A DNA stretch of 64,000 bases from Enterobacter sp. RHBSTW-00175 (GCF_013927005.1 NZ_CP055930.1:1240001-1304000), one strand, 5' to 3'. Positions 44,866-56,336 are shown, numbered from the stretch's first letter. Numbers and translations: made by a program. Notes: generated by a model not told the origin, from the sequence alone.

Positions 44866-47037
44866 CTAAGCTTTACGCTTCACTGGCTTCTTCGCACTGG
44901 AATTGCCGTTCGAACGCTGATGCACAATCGGCGTGTGCTTGGTCAACGCCGGGCGCGTATTGCGGTTCTGACGACGTGCTTCGCGCATTTCATCAAGCGT
45001 CGGCGCGGGTACCAGACAGTCGCGACGCGAGCCGATCAGGTGTTTTTTACCCATATCTTCCAGCGCCTGACGGATCAGCGGCCAGTTAGCCGGATCGTGG
45101 TAACGCAGCAGCGCTTTATGCAGGCGACGCTGTTTATCCCCTTTCGGCACCACCACATCTTCACTCTTATAGCCAATCTTACTCAGCGGGTTCTTACCGG
45201 TGTAATACATGGTCGTTGAGTTTGCGAGCGGTGACGGATAGAAGTTCTGCACCTGATCCAGACGGAAGCGGCGTTGTTTTAGCCACAGCGCGAGGTTCAC
45301 CATGTCTTCATCACGCGTACCAGGGTGCGCGGAGATAAAGTACGGGATCAGATACTGCTCTTTACCGGCCTGTTTCGAGTAAGTGTCGAACAGCTCTTTA
45401 AAGCGGTCATAGCTGCCCATGCCCGGCTTCATCATCTTGGACAGTGGGCCTTCTTCGGTGTGCTCCGGGGCAATCTTCAGGTAACCGCCAACGTGGTGCG
45501 TTGCCAGCTCTTTGATATAACGCGGATCTTCAACCGCGATGTCGTAACGCACACCGGAGGCGATCAGGATCTTCTTGATGCCTTTCAGGTCACGGGCGCG
45601 GCGATAGAGATTGATCGTCGGCTCGTGGTTGGTGTCCATATGCTCGCAAATGCTTGGGTAGACGCACGACAGACGGCGGCAGGTTTGCTCCGCACGTGGG
45701 GACTTACAGCGCAGCATATACATGTTTGCCGTTGGGCCGCCCAGATCGGAGATAACCCCGGTAAAGCCGGGTACGGTATCACGAATGGCTTCGATCTCGT
45801 TGACGATCGACTCTTCAGAGCGGCTCTGAATAATGCGGCCTTCGTGCTCGGTAATGGAGCAGAAGGAACAGCCACCGAAGCAGCCACGCATGATGTTGAT
45901 CGAGAAGCGGATCATCTCATACGCCGGGATACGGCTGTTGCCATATGCCGGATGCGGAACACGCTTGTACGGCAGCGCAAAGACGCTGTCCATCTCTTCG
46001 GTCGACAGCGGGATGGCTGGCGGGTTAACCCAGATGTAACGCTCGCCGTGCTTTTGCATCAGCGCGCGGGCACAGCCCGGGTTGGTTTCATGGTGCAGAA
46101 TACGCGAGGCGTGCGCATAGAGCACTTTGTCGCTTTTGACCTTCTCAAAGGACGGCAGCAGCACATAGGTCTTTTCCCACGGCTTTGGACGCGGCGGCTG
46201 CACGACAACGGCTTTAGCTTCGGCTTTTTTCGGCTCGACCGGTTTGTTATCCGCGCACGGCAAATCTTCACCGTACGGATGCGGGATAGGGTCTATTTTG
46301 CCCGGCATATCGATGATACGGGAATCCACACCGCTCCAGCCTGGCAGTGCTTCTTTCACCATGATCGCAGTGTTACGCACGTCGCGGATCTCGCTGACTG
46401 GCTCACCCTGCGCCAGACGGTGCGCCACTTCTACCAGCGGACGTTCACCGTTACCGAAGATAAGCATGTCAGCTTTGGAATCCACCAGCACTGAACGACG
46501 CACGGTATCAGACCAGTAGTCATAGTGCGCGGTACGGCGCAGGCTTGCTTCGATGCCACCCAGGATGACCGGCACGTCTTTCCATGCTTCTTTGCATCGT
46601 TGGGTGTACACAAGCGTCGCGCGATCCGGGCGTTTGCCCGCCACGTTATCGGCGGTATAGGCATCGTCATGGCGCAGCTTACGGTCGGCAGTATAGCGGT
46701 TGATCATCGAGTCCATGTTGCCGGCAGTGACGCCGAAAAACAGGTTCGGTTTACCGAGCGCCATAAACGCGTCTTTGCTGTTCCAGTCAGGCTGGGAGAT
46801 GATCCCTACACGGAAGCCCTGTGCTTCGAGCATTCGGCCACAGATGGCCATCCCAAAGCTCGGGTGGTCGACATAGGCATCGCCCGTGACCAGAATGATG
46901 TCGCAGCTGTCCCAGCCCAGTTGGTCCATCTCTTCACGGGACATCGGCAGAAACGGCGCCGGCCCAAAACAGGCTGCCCAGTACTGGGGCCAGGAGAAGA
47001 GGTCACGATCCGGCTGGATCAGGGAAATTGCGCTCAT
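44866..47037 (-). CDS. ygiQ: YgiQ, UPF0313 radical SAM protein
   Basis: 723 aa (E. coli 739). The N-terminal region is cobalamin-binding-like; the radical SAM domain has Cys386-x3-Cys390-x2-Cys393 ([19 protein letters not shown]) to hold the 4Fe-4S cluster. C-terminus basic and proline-rich ([18 protein letters not shown]). Function unknown. Confidence 0.95.
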   Translation of the reverse strand: MSAISLIQPDRDLFSWPQYWAACFGPAPFLPMSREEMDQLGWDSCDIILVTGDAYVDHPSFGMAICGRMLEAQGFRVGIISQPDWNSKDAFMALGKPNLFFGVTAGNMDSMINRYTADRKLRHDDAYTADNVAGKRPDRATLVYTQRCKEAWKDVPVILGGIEASLRRTAHYDYWSDTVRRSVLVDSKADMLIFGNGERPLVEVAHRLAQGEPVSEIRDVRNTAIMVKEALPGWSGVDSRIIDMPGKIDPIPHPYGEDLPCADNKPVEPKKAEAKAVVVQPPRPKPWEKTYVLLPSFEKVKSDKVLYAHASRILHHETNPGCARALMQKHGERYIWVNPPAIPLSTEEMDSVFALPYKRVPHPAYGNSRIPAYEMIRFSINIMRGCFGGCSFCSITEHEGRIIQSRSEESIVNEIEAIRDTVPGFTGVISDLGGPTANMYMLRCKSPRAEQTCRRLSCVYPSICEHMDTNHEPTINLYRRARDLKGIKKILIASGVRYDIAVEDPRYIKELATHHVGGYLKIAPEHTEEGPLSKMMKPGMGSYDRFKELFDTYSKQAGKEQYLIPYFISAHPGTRDEDMVNLALWLKQRRFRLDQVQNFYPSPLANSTTMYYTGKNPLSKIGYKSEDVVVPKGDKQRRLHKALLRYHDPANWPLIRQALEDMGKKHLIGSRRDCLVPAPTLDEMREARRQNRNTRPALTKHTPIVHQRSNGNSSAKKPVKRKA

Positions 47038-47239
47038 AATGCTTCCGAAGAAAAAATAAACAAAAGGGCGGGGATTATACGCTGTTAATCTGCCAGAAAT
47101 GAAGAAAAGGATGCAGGATCAAAACAGAAAATCATGGAAGATGTTAAATCCCAGCATATCCGTAGTTTTAGATCATAATATCCACTATATTTCTCCGGCA
47201 TTGAACCTCAGAAACCCGTTACCTGGCTGGGAGTTGCCC

Positions 47240-48715
47240 GTGACGTCCAACGCTTCGTTAAACATATCCCAGTTGCGGGTTGTGCTTCACCTGTGCGGTT
47301 TTTTAGTTTGTCTTTACAGCCTCTCTATGCTGCCGCCGATGGTTATAGCCCTGCTGAATAAAGAGCGTAGCTATTTTACGTTTTTAATCACCTTTTTAGC
47401 TTTTTTCACTCTCGGTGGGCTCACCTGGCGTTCGACAAAACACGCCGGTATACAGCTCCGCACCCGCGATGGTTTTGTGATTATTGTGCTGTTCTGGCTG
47501 CTGTTTTCATTGATTAGCGCCATGCCAATGTGGATGGATGACGGGTTACAGCTCTCCTTTGCCGATGCGCTTTTTGAAGGGGTTTCAGGGATCACCACAA
47601 CCGGTGCAACCGTTGTTGGTGATGTCAGCGCCCTGCCCAAATCCTATCTTTATTATCGTGCCCAGCTTAATTTTATTGGTGGGTTAGGTGTTATCGTGCT
47701 GGCCGTTGCCGTCCTGCCTTTACTGGGGATCGGCGGCATGAAACTTTATCAGTCCGAGATGCCTGGTCCGTTTAAGGAGGAGCGTCTCACCCCGAGACTG
47801 GCAGATACCGCCCGCACCCTGTGGCTGACCTATTTAATTCTCGGTTTAACCTGCACCTTCGCCTACTGGCTGGCGGGGATGTCTTTTTTTGACGCGCTCT
47901 GCCACGGGCTTTCGACCGTGTCACTGGGTGGGTTCTCTACCCGCAGCGAGAGTATTGGCTTCTTCGACAGCCACGCGGTAGAGCTGGTTGCGGGCCTCTT
48001 TTCGCTGCTGTCAGCGTTTAACTTCACCCTCTGGTATGTCGTCATCACCAGACGAACGTTAAAGCCCATCCGCCACAGTCCGGAAGTGAAGTTTTTTCTG
48101 GTGGCTGCCACTATAGTGATAGCCATTACAGCCTGGCAGGTGTGGTTTGCGGGGATGTATAACCCCACCGACAGCCTTGTTCATGCTTTTTTCTTAGCCA
48201 GCTCGATGATGACAGATAATGGCCTTTCGACAGCGGATTACGCCAAATGGCCCCCTCATACTATCTTCCTGTTACTCAGCGCCAGCTTTTTTGGCGGCTG
48301 TGTAGGCTCTACCTGCGGCGGCATCAAGGCGCTGCGCTTTCTCATCATGTTCAAACAGTGTGCTCAGGAGCTGAAGCAGTTAGCCCACCCAAGAGCACTG
48401 CTCAGTATTAAAGTCGGTAAAAGCGTGGTCAATGAACGCGTCCTGCGCTCGGTATGGAGCTTCTTTTTCCTCTACGTGATGATTACCGGCTTATTCGTCT
48501 GGATGCTGAACCTGATGGGCTACGACCTGTTCACCTCATTTGCCACGGTGGCTGCCTGCATCAACAATATGGGGCTGGGATTTGGTGAGACGGCGTCGAC
48601 ATTTGGTACGCTGAAAGAAGGGGCGAAGCTGTTGATGTGCGCGGCGATGATATTAGGGCGTCTTGAAATTTACCCGGTACTGATCCTGTTTACGCGCTTT
48701 TTCTGGCGCACCTAG
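47240..48715 (+). CDS. TrkH/TrkG-family potassium uptake protein
   Basis: 491 aa from a GTG at 47240, which has GGGAG six bases upstream and gives the family length (TrkH/TrkG about 485). The frame is open to an ATG at 47099, which would add 47 residues with no family match. Four selectivity-loop repeats are visible: SGITTTGATVV, GLSTVSLGGFST, SMMTDNGLSTADY and CINNMGLGFGE, and EMPGPFKEERLTPRLADTARTLW is diagnostic. It should be the membrane part of a Trk system using TrkA encoded elsewhere. Not in E. coli at this place. Confidence 0.88.
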   Translation: MTSNASLNISQLRVVLHLCGFLVCLYSLSMLPPMVIALLNKERSYFTFLITFLAFFTLGGLTWRSTKHAGIQLRTRDGFVIIVLFWLLFSLISAMPMWMDDGLQLSFADALFEGVSGITTTGATVVGDVSALPKSYLYYRAQLNFIGGLGVIVLAVAVLPLLGIGGMKLYQSEMPGPFKEERLTPRLADTARTLWLTYLILGLTCTFAYWLAGMSFFDALCHGLSTVSLGGFSTRSESIGFFDSHAVELVAGLFSLLSAFNFTLWYVVITRRTLKPIRHSPEVKFFLVAATIVIAITAWQVWFAGMYNPTDSLVHAFFLASSMMTDNGLSTADYAKWPPHTIFLLLSASFFGGCVGSTCGGIKALRFLIMFKQCAQELKQLAHPRALLSIKVGKSVVNERVLRSVWSFFFLYVMITGLFVWMLNLMGYDLFTSFATVAACINNMGLGFGETASTFGTLKEGAKLLMCAAMILGRLEIYPVLILFTRFFWRT

Positions 48716-48741
48716 ACTATTCCCGGCGAACCGGGAATAGT
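48716..48741. terminator. Hairpin between converging trk and ftsP genes
   Basis: ACTATTCCCGG and CCGGGAATAGT around CGAA, directly after the trk-type stop. A strong stem without a T-tract. Confidence 0.5.
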
Positions 48742-48749
48742 GGTTGCGG

Positions 48750-50162
48750 TTACGGTGCCGGGTTTACCAGCATCTGCCCCACGGAACCCCTGTCCATCAT
48801 CTCCAGCGTCTGGCTGTGGAACAGGAACGGGAAGTGTGGCCATGAAGGCTGGCCGTAATAGACCAGCAGTTCAACCTGGCCATCCACCCAGACGGTATCC
48901 TTCCAGCCCCTGTCTTCCGGGAACGGCATCGCGCCATTCACGTTACGGATCAGGAAGTTCACCCCTTCAATATGGAACGATTGCGGCATGTCTGAACGCA
49001 CGGTCCAGCGTTCCCATGTTCCCTGCTGAGCAGTGATATCAATGCGGTTAACATCCCACAGCGCACCGTTGATGCCCGGATCGCTACCCAGACTGATATC
49101 ACGGCTACGCACGGGCGAACCACTCATGATCTCCTGCGGTAGCAAACGCATCGGCAGGGTATCAGTCACCAGCGGCAGCAGGCCGGTAGGACGCAGGGTC
49201 AACACCAGGGTCGACACCAGAATGCTTGAGGGTTCAAAGAACCCACGGATGCGATCCACAATGCTCGCCGCTTCACCGCAGGTGACCGACACTTCATCCC
49301 CGTTGGTCATATCAATGAGGATTTCACGACGTTCACCCGGCGACAGCGCCAGCTGTTTGACCGCAACCGGTGCAGGTAAAAAGCCCTGATCGCCCGAAAT
49401 CACATGTAACGCGCGGCCATCGCTCATTTGCAGCTGATAGCGGCGTGAGTTGGAGGCATTCAGCAAACGCAGCCGCACCCAACCGCGAGACACTTCGACA
49501 TACGGACTTTGCGCGCCATTAACCAGCAAGGTATCGCCGACAAAGCCCCCGCTACCCGGCTCGCTGTACTCAGGCGTGCCGAAATTATCCAGGCGTTTAT
49601 CCTGGATAATGACCGGGAAATCATCCACACCGTAATGGTTCGGGATCGGCAGCGATTTGCTGATGTCATCTTCCACCAGCCACATCCCGGCCAGGCCGTT
49701 GTAAACCTGCTGCCCGGTGCGGTTAGGGGTATTGGCGTGATACCACAGCGTTGCGGCATTTTGACGAATCGGCAGCACCGGCGCCCAGTCAGCGTTAGGT
49801 GACATCATGCGTGCCGCGCCGCCAATCAGCGGCCCTGGCACCTGCAACCCGCTGATGGTCATGGCCACCTTTTCAGACGTGCGGTTGCTGTAGATCAGCT
49901 TAACGTCATCACCATTCCACACGCGAATGGTTGGCCCAAGATAGCGCCCGTTGATCCCCCAGACCGGCGCGCGCGTGCCCTGGGTAAAAGACCAGTGGCT
50001 ACGCTGTAGCGTCAGGAATAGCGGTTGCCCGCGACGGGATTCCAGCAACGGCGGAATGGGCAGCGGCGGTTGCTGCCCGGCGGCGTTGGCTGTCGACGGA
50101 ATCGCACCCGCACAAAGGGCAATCCCCGAAGCCTGAATAAACTGACGCCGACTGAGTGACAT
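48750..50162 (-). CDS. ftsP: FtsP (SufI), cell-division protein with multicopper-oxidase fold
   Basis: 470 aa from the ATG at 50162, the E. coli length, with GGAG upstream. Twin-arginine signal SRRQFIQASGIALCAGAIPS, cleaved near Ala-Asn-Ala. Three cupredoxin domains but lacking most copper ligands, as in E. coli SufI. A periplasmic divisome stabiliser under stress. Downstream of plsC as in E. coli. Confidence 0.96.
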   Translation of the reverse strand: MSLSRRQFIQASGIALCAGAIPSTANAAGQQPPLPIPPLLESRRGQPLFLTLQRSHWSFTQGTRAPVWGINGRYLGPTIRVWNGDDVKLIYSNRTSEKVAMTISGLQVPGPLIGGAARMMSPNADWAPVLPIRQNAATLWYHANTPNRTGQQVYNGLAGMWLVEDDISKSLPIPNHYGVDDFPVIIQDKRLDNFGTPEYSEPGSGGFVGDTLLVNGAQSPYVEVSRGWVRLRLLNASNSRRYQLQMSDGRALHVISGDQGFLPAPVAVKQLALSPGERREILIDMTNGDEVSVTCGEAASIVDRIRGFFEPSSILVSTLVLTLRPTGLLPLVTDTLPMRLLPQEIMSGSPVRSRDISLGSDPGINGALWDVNRIDITAQQGTWERWTVRSDMPQSFHIEGVNFLIRNVNGAMPFPEDRGWKDTVWVDGQVELLVYYGQPSWPHFPFLFHSQTLEMMDRGSVGQMLVNPAP

Positions 50163-50220
50163 ATAAGCTCCATCTGAAACGACTAACAACGCGGGAATTC
50201 GTTTTCCCTTTCACGCCGGA

Positions 50221-50958
50221 TTAAATTTTACCGGCGGCTTCTCTCTCTGCGACTTCTTTGTCGAGCAGTGCAATATGCTGAGCCATCAGTTCACGGCAGT
50301 GTGCCGCCAGCTCACGTACCTGATCTTTGCCGTATTTGCTGGTGTCTACCGGCGGCAGCATTTCGACAATCACCAGCCCATTATTCAGGCGATTAAGATT
50401 AATCTTATTAGATGTATTGGAAACACACACAGGAATAATTGGAACGCCTGCCGCAATTGCAGCATGAAACGCACCGGTTTTAAACGGCAGCAGGCCGCGA
50501 CCACGGCTGCGCGTCCCTTCCGGGAACATCCAGATGGAGATTTTGCGTTTTTTAAAGTGATTCACCATTTCCCCAATGGTGCTGTGCGCTTTCGCACGGT
50601 TGTTACGATCGATGAGCAGGTTACCGGTCAGCCAGTACAGCTGGCCGAAAAACGGGATCCACAGCAGGCTCTTTTTACCCACCGTCACCGTCGGTGGCAG
50701 GACGATGTTAGCAGCCGTCACCATATCGTAGTTGTTCTGATGGTTAGCGATATAAATGGCGTTACCGAAGTTTTCTGCGCCTTCCGGCAGGCGTTTTTCC
50801 ACTTTCAGGCCAAACAGCGGCGCAAGGCGACCGAACATGTGACCGAAGGTCGAGACATGCTTCGGGTTACGCGGGCTGAACAGGCAGTAAATAGAGCCGA
50901 AAATACAGACCAGAATGCAGTAGATAACGGTAAGAATTAAACGAACAATGAATAGCAT
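50221..50958 (-). CDS. plsC: 1-acyl-sn-glycerol-3-phosphate acyltransferase
   Basis: 245 aa from the ATG at 50958 (AGAGG upstream), the E. coli length; a ten-codon longer frame is rejected. N-terminal membrane segment, acyltransferase motif I NHQNNYDM, motif III FPEGTRSRGRG, motif IV VPIIPVCVSN. Makes phosphatidic acid from lysophosphatidic acid at the inner membrane. Confidence 0.97.
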   Translation of the reverse strand: MLFIVRLILTVIYCILVCIFGSIYCLFSPRNPKHVSTFGHMFGRLAPLFGLKVEKRLPEGAENFGNAIYIANHQNNYDMVTAANIVLPPTVTVGKKSLLWIPFFGQLYWLTGNLLIDRNNRAKAHSTIGEMVNHFKKRKISIWMFPEGTRSRGRGLLPFKTGAFHAAIAAGVPIIPVCVSNTSNKINLNRLNNGLVIVEMLPPVDTSKYGKDQVRELAAHCRELMAQHIALLDKEVAEREAAGKI

Positions 50959-51123
50959 AGCGACCTCTGAAGCCCCAACAGCTGACAATTATACTTCACC
51001 TGTGGCCAGGTAAGGACTTTATTACGAGCGCGTATTGTTAATCGCAACGCACGAATTAACAACGTTTTTACGGGAAATTTTAATGAAATACCCCCTCCGG
51101 AACGGAGGGGGATGGGTACGGGA

Positions 51124-53382
51124 TTACTCTTCGCTGTCGCCCGCGTGGCTTCGCGCCGGAGAGTCAATCTCTACGCGATCGATACGCTGTAGCCCGCGCA
51201 TCAGTGAGCCGCGGCGACCGCGCTCACCCACCACTTTCTGCAACTCTTCCGGGCGGAGCTTAATTTTACGTTTACCCACGTGGATGGTAAGCGTGCTCTG
51301 CGGCGGCAGAATGAACAGGTGCGCCAGGCCATCTTCACCTTTTGCCGCTTCCGCCGACGGGATGTTAATGATCTTATTGCCCTTCCCTTTCGACAACTCC
51401 GGCAGGTCGCTAACCGGGAACATCAGCATTCGGCCCGCGGTGGTGATCGCCAGCAGCATGTCGCTTTCGTTTTCAATCACCAGCGGCGGCATAACGTGGG
51501 CGTTATCCGGCAGGGTGATGAGCGCTTTACCGGCACGGTTGCGCGCTACGAGGTCGTTAAAGGTACAGATAAAACCGTAACCCGCGTCAGAGGCCATCAG
51601 CAATTTCTGCTCGTCGGCTTCCATCAGCATATGGTCAACGGTGGCACCCGGCGGCAGCGTCAGCTTGCCGGTTAACGGCTCGCCCTGCCCGCGCGCAGAC
51701 GGCAGCGTGATCGGGTCGATAGCGTAGCTGCGACCAGTGGAGTCAATAAAGGCGACCGGCTGGTTGCTCTTGCCTTTCACCGCTGCTTTAAAGCTGTCGC
51801 CCGCTTTGTAGCTCAGACCTGGCGCATCGATATCGTGACCTTTAGCGCTACGCACCCAGCCGCTCTGAGAGAGAACGATAGTGACAGGCTCAGACGGCTG
51901 CATGTCGTGCTCGTTCATGGCCTTCGCTTCTTCACGCTCGTGCAGCGGAGAACGACGGTCATCGCCAAAGGCCTCGGCATCGGCCTGAAGCTCTTTCTTC
52001 AGCAGGTTGTTCATCTTGCGTTCGGACGCCAGAATCGCCTGCAACTGATCGCGCTCTTTTTCCAGCTCGTTCTGCTCACCGCGAATTTTCATCTCTTCCA
52101 GTTTGGCGAGATGGCGCAGTTTCAGTTCGAGGATGGCTTCGGCCTGGGTTTCGCTTATCCCAAAGCGCGACATCAGCGCGGGTTTCGGTTCGTCCTCAGT
52201 ACGAATGATCTCAATCACTTCGTCGATGTTGAGGAACGCCACCAGCAAACCTTCGAGGATATGCAGGCGCTTGAGCACTTTCTCCAGACGATGATTCAGA
52301 CGACGGCGTACCGTATCGCGGCGGAACGTCAGCCACTCGGTCAGGATCTCCAGCAGGTTTTTCACCGCCGGACGCCCGTCCAGGCCAATCATGTTCAGGT
52401 TGATACGGTAGCTTTTTTCCAGATCGGTGGTGGCGAACAGGTGGTGCATGACCTGCTCCATGTCCACGCGGTTAGAACGCGGTACGATAACCAGACGGGT
52501 CGGGTTTTCGTGGTCGGATTCATCGCGCAGGTCGTCCACCATCGGCAGCTTTTTATTGCGCATCTGAGCCGCAATCTGCTCCAGCACTTTCGCCCCGGAC
52601 ACCTGGTGTGGCAGCGCGGTAATCACCACCGCGCCATCTTCTTTCGTCCACACCGCACGCATACGCACGGAGCCGCGACCGTTCTGATAGATTTTGCGGA
52701 TTTCCGCACGTGAGGTGATGATTTCAGCTTCGGTCGGGTAGTCCGGCCCCTGCACGATATCCAGCACGTCATCCAGCGTGGTTTTCGGCTGTTCAATCAG
52801 AGTGATGGCGGCTTTTGCCACTTCGCGCAGGTTATGCGGCGGGATATCCGTCGCCATACCCACGGCAATACCGGTGGTGCCGTTCAGCAGGATGTTCGGC
52901 AGGCGCGCAGGCAGCATTTTCGGCTCCTGCATCGTGCCGTCAAAGTTTGGTACCCAGTCAACGGTTCCCTGACCCAGCTCGCCCAGCAGCACTTCGGCGT
53001 ATTTAGACAGGCGGGATTCGGTATAACGCATCGCTGCGAATGACTTAGGATCGTCCGGCGCCCCCCAGTTCCCCTGCCCGTCTACCAGCGGGTAGCGGTA
53101 AGAGAACGGCTGCGCCATCAGCACCATCGCTTCGTAACAGGCGCTGTCGCCGTGCGGATGGTATTTACCGAGTACGTCACCCACGGTACGGGCGGATTTT
53201 TTGAACTTAGCGCTGGCACTCAGGCCCAGTTCAGACATTGCATAGACGATGCGTCGTTGAACGGGTTTCAGGCCATCACCGATAAACGGCAACGCCCTGT
53301 CCATGATGACGTACATGGAGTAGTTCAGGTAGGCGTTTTCCGTGAATTCATGTAGCGCGAGGCGCTCTGCCATATCGCTCAT
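51124..53382 (-). CDS. parC: DNA topoisomerase IV subunit A
   Basis: 752 aa, the E. coli length. Active-site Tyr120 in [13 protein letters not shown]; the quinolone-resistance region [15 protein letters not shown] has wild-type Ser80 and Glu84. A C-terminal beta-pinwheel decatenation domain follows. With ParE it unlinks daughter chromosomes. The two usual fluoroquinolone-resistance changes in ParC are absent. Confidence 0.98.
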   Translation of the reverse strand: MSDMAERLALHEFTENAYLNYSMYVIMDRALPFIGDGLKPVQRRIVYAMSELGLSASAKFKKSARTVGDVLGKYHPHGDSACYEAMVLMAQPFSYRYPLVDGQGNWGAPDDPKSFAAMRYTESRLSKYAEVLLGELGQGTVDWVPNFDGTMQEPKMLPARLPNILLNGTTGIAVGMATDIPPHNLREVAKAAITLIEQPKTTLDDVLDIVQGPDYPTEAEIITSRAEIRKIYQNGRGSVRMRAVWTKEDGAVVITALPHQVSGAKVLEQIAAQMRNKKLPMVDDLRDESDHENPTRLVIVPRSNRVDMEQVMHHLFATTDLEKSYRINLNMIGLDGRPAVKNLLEILTEWLTFRRDTVRRRLNHRLEKVLKRLHILEGLLVAFLNIDEVIEIIRTEDEPKPALMSRFGISETQAEAILELKLRHLAKLEEMKIRGEQNELEKERDQLQAILASERKMNNLLKKELQADAEAFGDDRRSPLHEREEAKAMNEHDMQPSEPVTIVLSQSGWVRSAKGHDIDAPGLSYKAGDSFKAAVKGKSNQPVAFIDSTGRSYAIDPITLPSARGQGEPLTGKLTLPPGATVDHMLMEADEQKLLMASDAGYGFICTFNDLVARNRAGKALITLPDNAHVMPPLVIENESDMLLAITTAGRMLMFPVSDLPELSKGKGNKIINIPSAEAAKGEDGLAHLFILPPQSTLTIHVGKRKIKLRPEELQKVVGERGRRGSLMRGLQRIDRVEIDSPARSHAGDSEE

Positions 53383-53470
53383 TAAATGTGATTCCTCAAC
53401 TCAGAAACCTGCCGGTTTCAGGCAATATTGCCGCAGATACTACCCTATCTGGCGTGTTGAGTCACAAAGA

Positions 53471-53496
53471 AAAAGGGCCAGGTATGTGGCCCTTTT
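53471..53496. terminator. Hairpin upstream of parC
   Basis: AAAAGGGCCA and TGGCCCTTTT around GGTATG. On the minus strand it is followed by TTTTTC, so it could stop transcripts entering parC from the T6SS module side. Confidence 0.5.
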
Positions 53497-53656
53497 GGGG
53501 GTAGCGCAAAGGGTTTGATCGATATTTATTTTATTAGCGCTTCCTTTTACATTTAAATAACCCATAACGATTACTGCGTAATGTGATAAATAGCCGATTA
53601 ATGATTTAACTTTATAATTATGCTTCTTTCTGAAAAAATACACTCAGGAAAAATAA

Positions 53657-55636
53657 ATGAGCAACCTTATTTATTTAACGCTTGAGGGTGATATTCAGGG
53701 ACAGATTTCTGCTGGCTGTGGCTCACAGGGCTCCGTTGGTAACCGCTATCAACAGGGACATGAAGATGAGATCTTCGTATTCAGCCTGATGCAGGCGACA
53801 GACGGCGCCAATGGCCGTGTTAACCACCGCGGCCTGCAATTTTGCAAACTCCTGGATAAAAGCTCTCCGTTACTCAGCAATGCCATTAATAATAATGAAC
53901 GTCTTAATATGACGTTTGATATTTACCGGACCAATCAATACGGACGACTGGAGAAATATTATCTGATTGAAATTCGCGGTGCGACGATAAACGCCATTTA
54001 TCTGAACTCAAGGATGAACGATTTAGATTATGAATATATCTCGGTGGATTATGATTATATTCTGAGTCGCCACCTGATTGCCGGCACCGAGTTTGCTTAT
54101 CTGCTGACGCCGGAGCGTTATAACCAGCTCTTCCCGGTGGTGCAGAAGACCCTCCTGCCCGAAGAGTTGCCAGAACGCAAGGTGACGTTGGTGCTGGGCA
54201 TATTCTTTGACGGTACCGGCAACAACGCGGTGAACACCCGAAATATGCTCGAAGCGCTGACGGCGCAGCACTTTGAGATTGATGGGCCTGATGCTGCAAG
54301 CATTCTTGCCAGAAATGCGTCAGAGAAGATGGGGATCAGCGGGATTGGGGCGACCAGTTATCTTGGGTATTACACGAACATTCACTGGTTGAATGAGTTG
54401 TATCGTTGGCAATTTCCTGAAAATAGCAGTTACGTGCAACACAGGCTGTATATAGAAGGAATTGGCACCCGGGCGGGTCAGCCTGATAACGTGATTGATA
54501 TAGGACTAGGCACAGCCGAGACAGGAATTATTGCCAAAACTGACGATGCGGTAGCGCAACTGGCCGCTAAAATAAATACCGCTCTTTCCCGACTTAACGG
54601 GAAATTTGTCGTCGATGCGCTGTATTTCGACATCTTCGGCTTCAGCCGCGGCGCGGCCGCTGCACGCCACTTCGCCAACCGAATACAGGCTGAAGACAGC
54701 GCTATTATCAGTGCTATATCGACGGGTATGCGCAAATTTAGTTATTGCGGCGCACCTGCCGGAATCACCCGCTTTCTCGGCATTATGGACACCGTGGCGG
54801 CAGTCGGCACAGTAGCAAATGGACTCGATCCGCACAGCGCCGATACCGGCAGCGTTAATATCCAGCTTCGCCCCGGCGTGGCGCAGAAGGTGTTTCATCT
54901 CACCGCCCAGCACGAGTGTCGCTATAACTTCGCCCTTAACAGCGTTGCCCGCGCCTGGCCGGAACTGGCGCTCCCCGGCGTGCATTCCGATATCGGTGGC
55001 GGTTATTTGCCGCAACTGCGGGAAGACCTCTTTCTTACGCGCCCACAGGTGGAAACCCTGCCGCAAAATCAGCCCGGATCGCAGTCGCATGTTTACCAGC
55101 AGGCAATCGCGCAACTGCACGTGCTGGGACGCTCCCCCGCCATCCTGCCCATTATACGGACCAGTAAGATCACTCCCGAAATATGGGAAGACGACCGGGT
55201 ACCCGACGACCACTACAGCCAACGGCAAAAACGCACATTCGCCGCCCTGACCCTGCGCCACCGGACGGTCTTTTTTGACTGGTCGAAGGTGGTACTGCGG
55301 GTCATGTTCGATGCGGCAGTTGAGGCCGGGGCGATACTTGCAGACGTCGACAAGGTCAGTACGCACAGGCTACCGGATGAACTGAAGGCGTTCAGCGACC
55401 ATGCCCGGCTGATGGGAAAAGCGGCTCGTCTGGGTAAAAAAATAGCCGGTTTTACAACAGAAGAGGTGGATATGATTGCCCGGAAGTATATCCACTGCGC
55501 AGCTCACTGGAACGCGGTGGAGCTCCAGGCGTCCGGAGACTTACGGGGTGGAGCCTCCATCTCTGAAACCATCGGCTTTGTGAACCGACCGGACAGTAAC
55601 TGGGTCAGAAAAATCTACAACATGGACGGAAAATAA
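53657..55636 (+). CDS. Hcp-lipase fusion: Hcp domain plus Tle1-like DUF2235 phospholipase (T6SS effector)
   Basis: 659 aa. Residues about 1-160 are an Hcp domain (MSNLIYLTLEGDIQGQIS, RYQQGHEDEIFVFSL). Residues about 175-640 are a DUF2235 alpha/beta hydrolase like Tle1: start LVLGIFFDGTGNN, nucleophile Ser330 in GFSRGAAAARHFAN, Asp378 in GIMDTVAAVG, His443 in GVHSDIGGGY. Tle1 enzymes cleave membrane phospholipids of rival bacteria. Fusion to Hcp makes the tube protein itself the carrier, the Hcp-ET type known in Enterobacteriaceae. The ATG has AGGAAA upstream. It is followed two bases after its stop by the first of two lipoprotein genes that are probably its immunity. Inserted between parC and ygiW. 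Confidence 0.92.
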   Translation: MSNLIYLTLEGDIQGQISAGCGSQGSVGNRYQQGHEDEIFVFSLMQATDGANGRVNHRGLQFCKLLDKSSPLLSNAINNNERLNMTFDIYRTNQYGRLEKYYLIEIRGATINAIYLNSRMNDLDYEYISVDYDYILSRHLIAGTEFAYLLTPERYNQLFPVVQKTLLPEELPERKVTLVLGIFFDGTGNNAVNTRNMLEALTAQHFEIDGPDAASILARNASEKMGISGIGATSYLGYYTNIHWLNELYRWQFPENSSYVQHRLYIEGIGTRAGQPDNVIDIGLGTAETGIIAKTDDAVAQLAAKINTALSRLNGKFVVDALYFDIFGFSRGAAAARHFANRIQAEDSAIISAISTGMRKFSYCGAPAGITRFLGIMDTVAAVGTVANGLDPHSADTGSVNIQLRPGVAQKVFHLTAQHECRYNFALNSVARAWPELALPGVHSDIGGGYLPQLREDLFLTRPQVETLPQNQPGSQSHVYQQAIAQLHVLGRSPAILPIIRTSKITPEIWEDDRVPDDHYSQRQKRTFAALTLRHRTVFFDWSKVVLRVMFDAAVEAGAILADVDKVSTHRLPDELKAFSDHARLMGKAARLGKKIAGFTTEEVDMIARKYIHCAAHWNAVELQASGDLRGGASISETIGFVNRPDSNWVRKIYNMDGK

Positions 55637-55638
55637 CG

Positions 55639-56322
55639 ATGAAAAGACCACACGCACTGGCGCTTGCGCTGCTACTGACGGCTACAGGATGTAGCCCATC
55701 TAAAACCCACCCGTTACAGTCAAATCAGGCCGCCAGCGGTGACTGGACGCTGCCGTATGGTGAATGGAACTTTTCTTTTATCACCCCTTATGAGTTACCG
55801 TCTGAGGTCCTACATGCCAGGGTGATCGATACGGATGGTTATCTGTATACTTTTAACACTCTGGACCAGGCTTCCCCTGACCCTGATTCCGTCCCGAAAT
55901 GGGCTAAAAGCGCACATGGATTTGGTGACCAGTTCAACAAAGTCAAAAATCCACCCCAGTATATTGTTTTCTGCTGGGATTCCTATATTGACCAGCAAAC
56001 CTACGAAACCAGCGCCATATTCGGACCCGACACCTGGCTGCGCATGAAAACCCCTGCTGATCATATTTGGAGTAATGGGGACTTAGTCTGGTACGACAAT
56101 ATGACCTTCGGCCTGTCCCCTGGTGGCAAAGTCAATATCTGGTTCCCCGATGTCGCCGGACGCCCCAGCCTCCGCGTCAAACCCCTGAAGCTAATGACCC
56201 GTTCAGGCAAAGACCTGACCCTCTGCAAAGACTATGTCGTACCCGGCGGCAGTTTTAATTTTCTCCCCGAAACGCAGGAGTTCATAAAAGGCAAAACCTA
56301 CCCCTACGGAAACTGGGATTAA
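55639..56322 (+). CDS. DUF2931 lipoprotein, probable Tli1-type immunity protein, copy 1
   Basis: 227 aa. Lipoprotein signal MKRPHALALALLLTATGC (Cys18), so periplasm-facing and membrane-anchored, the right place to neutralise a periplasmic phospholipase. Contains GDWTLPYGEWNFSFITPY and SLRVKPLKLMTRSGKDLTLC. Start two bases after the effector stop, so translation is coupled. DUF2931 proteins commonly follow Tle1 effectors. A second copy follows. Confidence 0.87.
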   Translation: MKRPHALALALLLTATGCSPSKTHPLQSNQAASGDWTLPYGEWNFSFITPYELPSEVLHARVIDTDGYLYTFNTLDQASPDPDSVPKWAKSAHGFGDQFNKVKNPPQYIVFCWDSYIDQQTYETSAIFGPDTWLRMKTPADHIWSNGDLVWYDNMTFGLSPGGKVNIWFPDVAGRPSLRVKPLKLMTRSGKDLTLCKDYVVPGGSFNFLPETQEFIKGKTYPYGNWD

Positions 56323-56336
56323 CAGGGATAATACCA

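Noticed and set aside
51124..53382. Quinolone-resistance change in ParC
   Set aside because: Ser80 and Glu84 are both wild type.
53440..53643. 67-codon minus-strand frame upstream of parC
   Set aside because: Runs through a terminator-like hairpin and AT-rich promoter DNA; no binding site.
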